17,103 nucleotides of DNA from an uncultured Bacteroidales bacterium (GTDB lineage: Bacteria; Bacteroidota; Bacteroidia; Bacteroidales; WCHB1-69). Where the stretch lies: the NCBI GenBank assembly GCA_937901455.1, contig CALDIA010000008.1:1-17103 (forward strand), given 5' to 3'. The position numbers and the translations under genes were made by a program. The notes beneath the pieces are model-generated. The model did not search any database. It was not told where the DNA came from and was given only the letters and a program-made list of their open reading frames with translations. This document shows positions 1-6,333 of this stretch, piece after piece (positions within the stretch are counted from its first letter, which is position 1; every line of letters begins with the position of its first letter).

Positions 1-1
1 A

Positions 2-916
2 CTGACAGGCCGCGAGAACATCTACATGAACGGCGCCATCCTTGGTATGACCAAGAAGGAAATCGACGGTAAGATTGATGAGATTGTCGATTTCTCAGGT
101 TGCGAGCGTTATATCGATACCCCCGTAAAACGATATAGTAGCGGCATGAAGGTGCGTCTTGGTTTTGCTGTAGCTGCGCACCTTGACCCTGAAATACTTG
201 TGGTGGATGAAGTCTTGGCAGTAGGTGATGCGGAATTCCAAAAAAAGGCAATTGGCAAGATGCAAGATGTTAGTAAAGGGGAGGGGAGAACAGTTCTTTT
301 TGTAAGCCATAATATGACAAGCATTAAGGCGCTTTGCAAACGGGGAGTCATTTTGAAGAATGGAATGTTGGTAGATGATGGGCCTGTTGATGTAATTGTC
401 ACTCATTACCTCCGTGGGGATAATAAAGTGGATAACTATAAGTGTTGGAATAATCCTGAGATTGTAAAGAATGGTTTTGAACTTCTTGAAATGGGGGTAA
501 GAAAAAAAGATGGTGATTTCGGTGATGTAATTCGCATGGATCAGGATATGGAAATTATGATACGTTATCGTTTGAATCATGCGATTGATAAGTTTTGGAT
601 TACAATGCACATGAAAAACGAGCAAGGAAATAATATTTTTTCATTTAGTGGTGCTGGACGCTGTTACGAAAAACACCATGAATCAGGTGAGTATATTCAA
701 ACTTGTATTATTCCAGCTGGTTTTTTAAACTGGGGGAATTACGCAATTGATTTTATGGCTTTTCAACAGGTCAACAATATTGAATGTATAGTTGATGAAT
801 CGGATTTGTTATCTTTTACTATATCTAATCGTCAAGTTGCCATAGGCGGTTTTATGGGTAAAGAGCCGGGTGATATCACTCCTAAATTTGATTTCGATGA
901 GGAGAAAGTGAGATGA
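2..916 (+). CDS. wzt: Polysaccharide ABC exporter ATPase, Wzt type (5' end outside window)
   Basis: ATPase subunit of an ABC-2 type exporter that moves finished, lipid-linked polysaccharide across the inner membrane; a Wzm permease partner should lie upstream, outside the window. The reading frame is open to the left edge, so the Walker A motif and the first part of the nucleotide-binding domain are missing. Visible parts are the ABC signature YSSGM (134-148), Walker B with the D-loop region ILVVDEVLAVGD (194-229) and the H-loop SHN (305-313). From about nt 450 there is a C-terminal extension of about 150 residues in the position of the Wzt C-terminal domain, which in characterised systems (E. 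coli O8/O9a) recognises the cognate glycan. The N-terminal part is GC-richer (32 of 60 bases in 1-60) than the C-terminal part (17 of 60 in 421-480), suggesting domain exchange. The stop overlaps the next start by 4 nt (ATGA), so the two genes are probably translationally coupled. Confidence 0.9.
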   Translation: MTGRENIYMNGAILGMTKKEIDGKIDEIVDFSGCERYIDTPVKRYSSGMKVRLGFAVAAHLDPEILVVDEVLAVGDAEFQKKAIGKMQDVSKGEGRTVLFVSHNMTSIKALCKRGVILKNGMLVDDGPVDVIVTHYLRGDNKVDNYKCWNNPEIVKNGFELLEMGVRKKDGDFGDVIRMDQDMEIMIRYRLNHAIDKFWITMHMKNEQGNNIFSFSGAGRCYEKHHESGEYIQTCIIPAGFLNWGNYAIDFMAFQQVNNIECIVDESDLLSFTISNRQVAIGGFMGKEPGDITPKFDFDEEKVR

Positions 917-1941
917 TTGAGCCAGTGCCTTTCATGGTTCGCGTAACCTGCAAAACATACAATCACGTTAATTACATAACAGATGCCATGAACGGGTTCT
1001 GTATGCAACAAACCAATTTCCCGTTTGTCTGCACCATCGTCGACGATGCCTCCACCGATGGGGAGCAGGAAGTGATCAGGCAATACCTGAACGACAACTT
1101 CGATTTGCAAGACACCTCCATCGCTTACGAGAAGGATGAGGCGTATGGCCATGTCGCTTTTGCGAGGCACAAGACCAATGTGAATTGCTTTTTTGCGGTG
1201 GTTTATCTGAACGAGAACCATTACAGCCAAAGAAAACCCAAGGCACCGTATCTGAAGGAATGGACGGACAATGTGAAATACATCGCCCTCTGCGAAGGCG
1301 ACGACTATTGGACCGACCCGTTGAAGTTGCAGAAGCAAGTGGATTTTTTGGAGGGGCATGAGGAGTATTCGATGTGTTTTCATAAGGTGAAGGTGGAGTC
1401 GCAAGAAGGAGGGGAGGAATCTATTTTTAGTGATTTGAAAGAAGGTACTTACTGTGCTCAAGATATATATGAGGACTGGATAATCCCCACTTGTTCTGTG
1501 CTTTATAGGAATGGCGTACAGTTTGAGTCCCATCCTTCAATTGTTTTTGGCGATATCTTCTTGTTTTTGCAACTGGCAGAACGTGGAAATCTATATTGCA
1601 TGGAGTTCGTCGGAGGAGTTTATCGACGCCACTCTGGAGGTGTTTCATTTGGCTATTCCATTCATACTTGTGTGAAACTTTATCATCAATATAGGTTTTT
1701 TGAGAGGCGCTTCCCTGAATTAAAGGATATTAGCAGAAGAAAAGAGGAAAGCCAAGGACTGCTTGGAATAATTTATGCTGATTATTTTCCGGGTATTTGG
1801 AAATATCGTTTTTATTATATGTTAAGACATCCTAAGTTGTTCTTTTCCAGTTTTTTTACAACGACAATCTTGTCGTACACACCATTAAGGAATCATAAAA
1901 TATGGAAAAAACATGGCAGTGAAAAATCAGTTGCCTCATAA
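913..1941 (+). CDS. Glycosyltransferase family 2 protein
   Basis: Predicted cytoplasmic GT-A fold enzyme that transfers a sugar from a nucleotide donor to the growing lipid-linked repeat unit; donor and acceptor cannot be told from sequence. It has 342 residues. The nucleotide-binding motif VDDASTDG is at residues 43-50 and the metal-binding region CEGDDYW at 127-133. Between them is an insertion of about 45 residues containing NENHYSQRKPKAPY, as in a Bacteroidales GT2 subgroup. The ATG at 913 overlaps the wzt stop by 4 nt. Base composition falls along the gene: 36 of 60 bases are G+C at 1021-1080 but only 14 of 60 at 1801-1860. The conserved donor-binding half and the variable acceptor half may therefore have different origins. 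No signal peptide or clear membrane segment is seen. Confidence 0.9.
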   Translation: MIEPVPFMVRVTCKTYNHVNYITDAMNGFCMQQTNFPFVCTIVDDASTDGEQEVIRQYLNDNFDLQDTSIAYEKDEAYGHVAFARHKTNVNCFFAVVYLNENHYSQRKPKAPYLKEWTDNVKYIALCEGDDYWTDPLKLQKQVDFLEGHEEYSMCFHKVKVESQEGGEESIFSDLKEGTYCAQDIYEDWIIPTCSVLYRNGVQFESHPSIVFGDIFLFLQLAERGNLYCMEFVGGVYRRHSGGVSFGYSIHTCVKLYHQYRFFERRFPELKDISRRKEESQGLLGIIYADYFPGIWKYRFYYMLRHPKLFFSSFFTTTILSYTPLRNHKIWKKHGSEKSVAS

Positions 1942-2235
1942 AGACTCATATACCTTTTTATTAGCAGGTTAATGAGCCGTGCATTTTGTTTTTGTGAAGG
2001 ATACTAAAGTTTGCAGGATAGAGTGGTGAAAACCTATAAAACAATACTTGTTAGTGTGCTAAATTGGAGAAGAGTTTAGCGTTCCAAAAACTTAGATAGA
2101 GTAAACGTCACAATTCCTTTCGTTAATTGAGCGGCCTTCCATACCGCCACTGCCACTAGAAAAGAAAACATCAATGTCGTTTACTATAATTACTTTGTGT
2201 TTTCAGTTAATTGTAAATATTATTATTTAAAAGTT
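1942..2235. other. Non-coding gap of about 300 bp between two GT2 genes
   Basis: I see no convincing gene here. The stretch is AT-rich with a short GC-richer patch near 2130-2160. It contains a small inverted repeat, GCTAAA at 2058-2063 against TTTAGC at 2075-2080 with an 11-nt loop and no T-run, too weak to call a terminator. A poor match to a Bacteroidetes promoter is present (TTTG at 1985-1988, then AAAGTTTG at 2006-2013 against the TAnnTTTG consensus). On the minus strand a short open stretch of about 36 codons lies around 2096-2202, without a good start or recognisable family. The gap may be a remnant of a lost gene, as elsewhere in this window, but no homology is visible by eye. Confidence 0.4.
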
Positions 2236-2244
2236 ATGTGCAAA

Positions 2245-3147
2245 ATGGAATATGCTGTTACTATTACATCCACGACTTATAATTTGGAGAAGTATATCGG
2301 TCAAGCCATCGATAGTTGGCTTATGCAAAAGACCACTTTTCCTGTCGAGGTTTTGATATCGGACGATGGTAGCACGGATGGAACAATTGCTATTATAGAG
2401 TCATATATGATCGATCATCCGAATATTAGATTGATAAAAAACAATCATATGGGTATGATGCCCAATTTTATTCGGTCGATAGAAGAATGTTCTGGTAAAT
2501 ATATTGCTCTTTGTGACGGCGATGATTATTGGATAGATGAGTATAAATTGCAGAAACAATATGAATTTATGGAAACTCATCCCGATTTTTCTGCTTGTTT
2601 TACCAATTCATGGGTTGTTAATGACAATACGGGGGAGCGCAAGGTTGCCAAGACACAATTATGGGATACCGCAGATGGGGCGGGCCTACTCGCCCACCGT
2701 GATAATGACAATGTGCAGATGTCCCCAGGACATACATCTTCTTATTTTTTCAGGAATGGGTTGGTAAAAAAGTATCCTGAATGGATGTATGGAAACGTGA
2801 TGACCGATTTTCCGTTATATATGATTATTTCTCAGTATGGTAATGCGAAATTTATAAACGAAATGTGCACGGTTTATCGTGCGGCACGGGCCGATAGTGA
2901 CTCAAATTATAATTGGTCTCCTGAAAAATCATGGCGACAACGCATAAATGCATATCAGTGTGTGAATAAAGAATTGAAATATAAGTATAAGACTATTATT
3001 AATCCCATCATCGCCTCTTATTATTTTAAACTCTGCAAACGGTTATGGAAAACAGGTAATAAGAGCGAATCGCTGAGATGTGGCTTCCAATCTTTTCTTG
3101 CAGATCGACATACTATTATGAATTGGATGATGAACAAACAAGTCTAA
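2245..3147 (+). CDS. Glycosyltransferase family 2 protein
   Basis: Predicted GT-A fold, family 2 glycosyltransferase of about 300 residues, probably adding one sugar of the repeat unit on the cytoplasmic face of the inner membrane. The protein opens with a beta-strand typical of the family (AVTITSTTYNLEKYI), followed by LISDDGSTDG, the nucleotide-binding Asp pair, and ALCDGDDYWIDEYKLQKQ, the metal-binding region. The ATG at 2245 gives the usual family start; an ATG at 2236 adds three residues and a GTG at 2197 adds sixteen poorly conserved ones, so the exact start is uncertain. The gene is AT-rich compared with the epimerase downstream, consistent with separate acquisition. It resembles the 913-1941 product in its CxGDDYW region but lacks that protein's long insertion. 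A gap with gene remnants follows it. Confidence 0.88.
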   Translation: MEYAVTITSTTYNLEKYIGQAIDSWLMQKTTFPVEVLISDDGSTDGTIAIIESYMIDHPNIRLIKNNHMGMMPNFIRSIEECSGKYIALCDGDDYWIDEYKLQKQYEFMETHPDFSACFTNSWVVNDNTGERKVAKTQLWDTADGAGLLAHRDNDNVQMSPGHTSSYFFRNGLVKKYPEWMYGNVMTDFPLYMIISQYGNAKFINEMCTVYRAARADSDSNYNWSPEKSWRQRINAYQCVNKELKYKYKTIINPIIASYYFKLCKRLWKTGNKSESLRCGFQSFLADRHTIMNWMMNKQV

Positions 3148-3203
3148 TGTTGGTTTCATGGAAGGCATGTTGGCTTTAAGGATTTTATAATAAACATAAC
3201 TAT

Positions 3204-3282
3204 ATGAAACTTCTAATCATCGGTGGAGGTGCTATTGCGGACTGCAACCACATACCGTGTCTCCGCAAAGAGTTGGTGCCGG
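3204..3282 (+). pseudogene. Truncated head of a Gfo/Idh oxidoreductase gene
   Basis: From the ATG at 3204 the first 18 codons (MKLLIIGGGAIADCNHIP) match the start of the full-length Gfo/Idh-SDR gene at 6334 (MKLLIIGGGAIADGNHLP); I count 39 identical bases of 48. The next codons read CLRKELVP and match an internal piece of the same gene, CFRKELVPGG at residues 161-170: positions 3258-3282 agree with 6814-6838 at 23 of 25 bases and in the same frame. About 140 codons are therefore missing between the two pieces. The frame then runs into unrelated sequence and stops at 3321-3323. This is a deletion scar of a paralogue, not a working gene. Confidence 0.75.
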
Positions 3283-3352
3283 TTTCGTTCCTTTTACTCC
3301 AGAAAAATACAACAAGATATTAGGCGATTGGATAAAACTTCCAACAGATTGA
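3275..3352 (+). pseudogene. Leftover 3' end of a TupA-like ATP-grasp gene
   Basis: In a frame different from the preceding fragment, 3275-3352 reads GAGFVPFTPEKYNKIL followed by GDWIKLPTD and a stop. This matches the C-terminus of the TupA-like gene ending at 5313 (HAGFEPFHPSRWDAVL, GGWIKLPTD, stop). The eight bases ggtgccgg at 3275-3282 fit both this tail and the Gfo/Idh fragment, so the joint may have formed at a microhomology. The last part, from 3328 onward, is nearly identical to the downstream copy while the part before it is clearly diverged. Confidence 0.75.
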
Positions 3353-3399
3353 AAAATAGTATGAAAACTATAGATTGTAACGTTTGCAAGGTGCTGGTT
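3328..3399 (+). repeat. Direct repeat, copy A (tupA tail / epimerase head)
   Basis: This 72-bp stretch covers the last residues of a TupA-like gene (WIKLPTD), its stop, the short spacer, and the first 13 codons of the epimerase gene. It recurs at 5289-5359. Aligned by eye there is one single-base indel in an A-run and about three or four substitutions. The two copies flank the epimerase and tupA genes in direct orientation. Confidence 0.85.
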
Positions 3400-4428
3400 A
3401 CTGGCACTGCTGGTTTTATCGGTTCGCGCGTAGCGCAGATGTTGGCACAACGAGGAGACATGGTGGTTGGCGTAGATAATATCAACGACTACTATGATGT
3501 GCGGCTGAAATATGCGAGACTGCGCCACTTGTTGGGCTTAGATGTGGCAAGAGTAGGGTGCAAGGTGTATGGATCTTCGCTCTATCCGAACTTGTCGTTT
3601 GTGAAGTTGTCGATTGACGATAAATCTGCATTAGATGCCCTCTTTGAGAAGGAGCGGTTTGGTGTCGTGGTCAACCTTGCGGCGCAGGCAGGGGTTCGGT
3701 ATAGCATCACTCACCCATACGCTTATTTGCAAAGCAACATTGTCGGCTTCCTGAATATCTTGGAAGCGTGTCGTAATTATAATGTGCCCCGTCTGGTGTA
3801 TGCTTCGTCGTCATCCGTTTATGGCATGAATGAGAAAGTCCCCTACAATGAAGCCGACAAGGTGGACGCCCCGGTCAGCCTCTATGCTGCCACCAAGAAA
3901 TCCAACGAGCTGATGGCTCATTCCTACAGCAAGTTGTACGGATTCCAGACCATAGGCCTTCGCTATTTCACGGTCTATGGCCCATGGGGAAGACCAGACA
4001 TGTCGCCGATGCTTTTTGCCAACGCTTTGAGAGACGACAAGCCAATCAAGGTCTTTAACAATGGCGATATGATACGCGACTTCACGTATATCGACGACAT
4101 TGCGGAAGGCACGGTCAGGGCTGTCGGCCATGCTCTCGACCTGGAAACCTGCCCGCGCGGTGTGCCATATAAGATTTACAATATTGGTTGCAGCCATCCC
4201 ATCAATCTGATGGACTTTATCTCTGAAATGGAGCAAGCCTATGGGAAGAAGGCGAAGAAAGAGTTCCTTCCGATGCAAGCCGGCGATGTCTATCAGACCA
4301 ATGCGGATTGCAAGGCTTTGGAACAAGACATGGATTACCATCCTCAGGTCTCCTTGCATGAAGGGGTCGGCAGGTTTATGGAATGGTACAAAACCCAATA
4401 CGCTAATTTGTTATGTTCCGGAAATTAA
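3361..4428 (+). CDS. UDP-glucuronate 4-epimerase (extended SDR family)
   Basis: Cytoplasmic NAD-dependent epimerase of 355 residues, predicted to interconvert UDP-glucuronate and UDP-galacturonate as a precursor for the polysaccharide. The NAD-binding motif TGTAGFIGS is at residues 14-22. VNLAAQAGVRYSI at 104-116 and RYFTVYGPWGRPDM at 201-214 are hallmarks of the UDP-GlcA 4-epimerase group. The catalytic set is the Ser cluster at 149-152 followed by VYG, Tyr175 and Lys179 in YAATK. AGDVYQTNAD near residues 307-316 also fits. The ATG at 3361 is chosen because the family motif begins within 15 residues; the longer open frame upstream runs through the TupA tail remnant. The 3' end overlaps the next start by 16 nt. 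Related 4-epimerases acting on other UDP-sugars are the main alternative. Confidence 0.9.
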   Translation: MKTIDCNVCKVLVTGTAGFIGSRVAQMLAQRGDMVVGVDNINDYYDVRLKYARLRHLLGLDVARVGCKVYGSSLYPNLSFVKLSIDDKSALDALFEKERFGVVVNLAAQAGVRYSITHPYAYLQSNIVGFLNILEACRNYNVPRLVYASSSSVYGMNEKVPYNEADKVDAPVSLYAATKKSNELMAHSYSKLYGFQTIGLRYFTVYGPWGRPDMSPMLFANALRDDKPIKVFNNGDMIRDFTYIDDIAEGTVRAVGHALDLETCPRGVPYKIYNIGCSHPINLMDFISEMEQAYGKKAKKEFLPMQAGDVYQTNADCKALEQDMDYHPQVSLHEGVGRFMEWYKTQYANLLCSGN

Positions 4429-5313
4429 AACGATATTTGCGCGACCCATATCACGAGATAGGGTATGACATGCTGTGGAGGCATCCTGATTTGATGCCTG
4501 ACAAATGGTATTTGAAGTCGTTATGGAAACGGACGTTTGGCTATGAATTGGACCTGAAACATCCAAAAACCTTCAACGAGAAACTTCAGTGGCTGAAACT
4601 GTACGACAGGAATCCCGAATACACCATAATGGTCGATAAATACCACGCAAAGCAATGGGTGGCCGACAGGATAGGGGCAGAATATGTTATCCCCACTTTG
4701 GCGGTCTATGATTCCGTCGATGATATTGACTTGGACAAGTTGCCCGATCAGTTCGTGTTGAAATGCAACCATGATAGCGGGAATGTGGTGATTTGCAAAG
4801 ACAAGTCCGTGTTTGATTTACAAGCAGCAAGAGAAAAACTCGGCGCAGCCTTGAAAAATGACTATTATTTGAAATGGCGCGAGTGGCCCTACAAGAACGT
4901 GAAGCGTTGCGTGTTTGCCGAAGTATCTTAAAGGCTTGGGGGAAGATGGAGTGGCTGATTACAAGTTTTTCTGTTTTGATGGAAAGGTAAAAGCTATGTT
5001 CGTTGCAACAGAGAGGTTTTCGGATGAAGTTAAGTTCGATTTCTACGATGCCAACTTTAATCATTTGGATTTATATCAGATTCATCCAATGTCGGGCAGA
5101 ACTATACCAAAACCTGCAAGATTTAATGAAATGAAGGAGTTGGCTGCTATTTTGTCAAAAGGAATACCCCACGTTAGAGTTGATATGTATGAGGCGGACG
5201 GTAGAATTTATTGTGGTGAAATGACTTTCTATCATCACGCGGGATTTGAGCCGTTCCATCCTAGTCGATGGGATGCTGTTTTGGGTGGTTGGATAAAACT
5301 TCCAACAGATTGA
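4413..5313 (+). pseudogene. TupA-like ATP-grasp gene, frameshifted
   Basis: Family of ATP-grasp ligases related to TupA of teichuronopeptide synthesis, thought to join an amino acid to a uronic acid carboxyl group. The frame from 4413 runs to a stop at 4929-4931 and carries the family N-terminal half (DPYHEIGYDMLWRHP, KTFNEKLQWLKLYDR, FVLKCNHDSGNVVICKDK, EWPYKNVK). The continuation (KYLKGLG, DYKFFCFDGKVKAMFV, VRVDMYEADGRIYCGEMTFY, WIKLPTD) lies in another frame and ends at 5313. The break is at 4920-4923: gccgaagtatctt would read through as F-A-E-K-Y-L with two more A, giving about 300 residues, the usual family length. It is therefore a 2-nt deletion or a sequencing error. The neighbouring UDP-GalA-forming epimerase fits a role in amidating galacturonate. 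The start overlaps the epimerase by 16 nt. Confidence 0.8.
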
Positions 5314-5359
5314 AAATAGTATGAAAACCAAAGATTGTAACGTTTGCAGGGTGCTGGTT
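5289..5359 (+). repeat. Direct repeat, copy B (tupA tail / epimerase head)
   Basis: Second copy of the 3328-3399 repeat. It includes the intact C-terminal codons WIKLPTD and stop of the tupA-like gene, the spacer and 13 codons of an epimerase head. The match ends abruptly at 5359, where this copy runs into a T-run (5361-5367) instead of the GTAGFIG codons of the intact epimerase. Confidence 0.85.
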
Positions 5360-5371
5360 GTTTTTTTATGA
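5321..5371 (+). pseudogene. Truncated head of a second UDP-glucuronate epimerase gene
   Basis: From the ATG at 5321 the frame reads MKTKDCNVCRVLV, then VFL and a stop at 5369-5371. The intact epimerase at 3361 starts MKTIDCNVCKVLV, and 36 of the first 39 bases agree. Only the start of the gene remains; everything from the NAD-binding loop onward has been lost, replaced by a T-run and the leader of the next gene. Confidence 0.8.
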
Positions 5372-5406
5372 AGGTGGTTCAAAAGTGAAAAGAATACGTT
5401 GACGTG

Positions 5407-6325
5407 ATGCCAAACAAGTATGTGATATATACGGTGATAACCGGCGGGTTCGATGAATTGAAGCAACCTGCCGTCATCGACGGCCGCTTCGACTATGTTT
5501 GCTTTACCGACAATGATAATGGCAACATAAGAAAAGACGATGGCGTATGGCAGGTGCGGTTTTTCGACTTTCAAACAGCCAACCCTCGTCTGAAGTCCCG
5601 ATATCCGAAAGTGTTTCCCGACAAGTTGTTGCCCGGATACGACGCATCGTTGTATATTGACGGGAACATTCAAATCACCTCGCAAAAGGTGTACGACCGG
5701 TGCATCGAGCTTCTTGGGCAAGGAGTGGAGTGGGGGGGGAGTAAAACACCAGGGACGTGAAAGCCTCTACGATGAGATAAACGCCATCATCGGATTAGGT
5801 TGGGTGCATGATTACGATGTGTTGGATTGGTACGGCTTCTTGAAGAAGGAAGCCTATCCCAACAATAATGGCATGTTCGAGAACAATGTCATTTTCCGCC
5901 TGAATACCGAGAATGTCAGGAAAGTCAATGAGTATTGGTGGTGGAGCATGAACGAAAGCAAGGTGAGGCGCGATCAGTTCTCGCTCATGTGGGCTATCTG
6001 GAAAACACCGGGCATCAAAACCATGTGGTTTCTTCAGGAAGATGAAAACGCATGGCATAACGACGGGTGGTTTTCGTGTTTCGAACACAATCCACACAAG
6101 CGTGTCGTTGAGATGACACTATGGGAGAAGATGAGAAGCAGGTACGTGAGGATGCTGTATTTTGACGGAGGCTGGGAGATCTATTACACTCGTTGGTTTG
6201 ACAAATTGTTGAGATGGCCATTCCCTCATTTGATGATGCATGTTTGGACGGCGGCTAAGGCTGTGCGGTATGACAGCGGACTCATGCTGAAAAGAGCCGT
6301 TCGCAAAATGAAACGAAACAATTGA
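5407..6325 (+). pseudogene. DUF616 (TOD1/MUCI70-like) glycosyltransferase gene, out of frame at a G8 tract
   Basis: The frame from ATG 5407 encodes the family N-terminus (VIYTVITGGFDELKQP, FDYVCFTDN, SRYPKVFPDKLLPGYD, SLYIDGNIQI) but stops at 5758-5760. The rest of the family (VKHQGRESLYDEI, AYPNNNGMFENNVIFR, RRDQFSLMWAIWK) continues in another frame to 6325. The switch coincides with eight consecutive G at 5732-5739; removing one G restores a 305-residue protein with family motifs on both sides of the join. The IDGN segment corresponds to the family's DxN/DxD-like nucleotide-sugar region. The gene is either phase-variable OFF, a pseudogene, or affected by a homopolymer error. A GTG at 5404 is an alternative start. 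It lies in the locus as one of nine glycosyltransferase-type genes; substrate unknown. Confidence 0.75.
5732..5739 (+). repeat. Homopolymer G8 tract inside a coding region
   Basis: Eight consecutive G, preceded by T and followed by A, at the exact point where the DUF616 reading frame is lost. Seven or ten G would restore the frame. Such tracts are prone to slipped-strand mispairing and also to base-calling error. Confidence 0.85.
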
Positions 6326-6333
6326 AATCTAAT

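Noticed and set aside
832..1533. Long open frame on the minus strand (233 codons)
   Set aside because: It lies entirely opposite the wzt end and a GT2 gene with clear catalytic motifs, and shows no family motif of its own. Similar antisense frames (13339-13905, 14307-14888, 16069-16797) are shadows for the same reason.
3223..3360. Extended N-terminus of the epimerase
   Set aside because: The extra 46 codons run through the Gfo/Idh and TupA remnants in a different frame. The ATG at 3361 gives the normal start and is matched by the duplicated head at 5321.
4918..4932. Programmed ribosomal frameshift in the tupA-like gene
   Set aside because: The needed shift would be -2 or +1, and no slippery heptamer, rare-codon pause or downstream structure is apparent. 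A 2-nt deletion is simpler.
5657..5735. Independent start for the second half of the DUF616 gene
   Set aside because: The residues before the G tract in this frame do not match the family, whereas the frame from 5407 does. One frameshifted gene explains both better than two genes.
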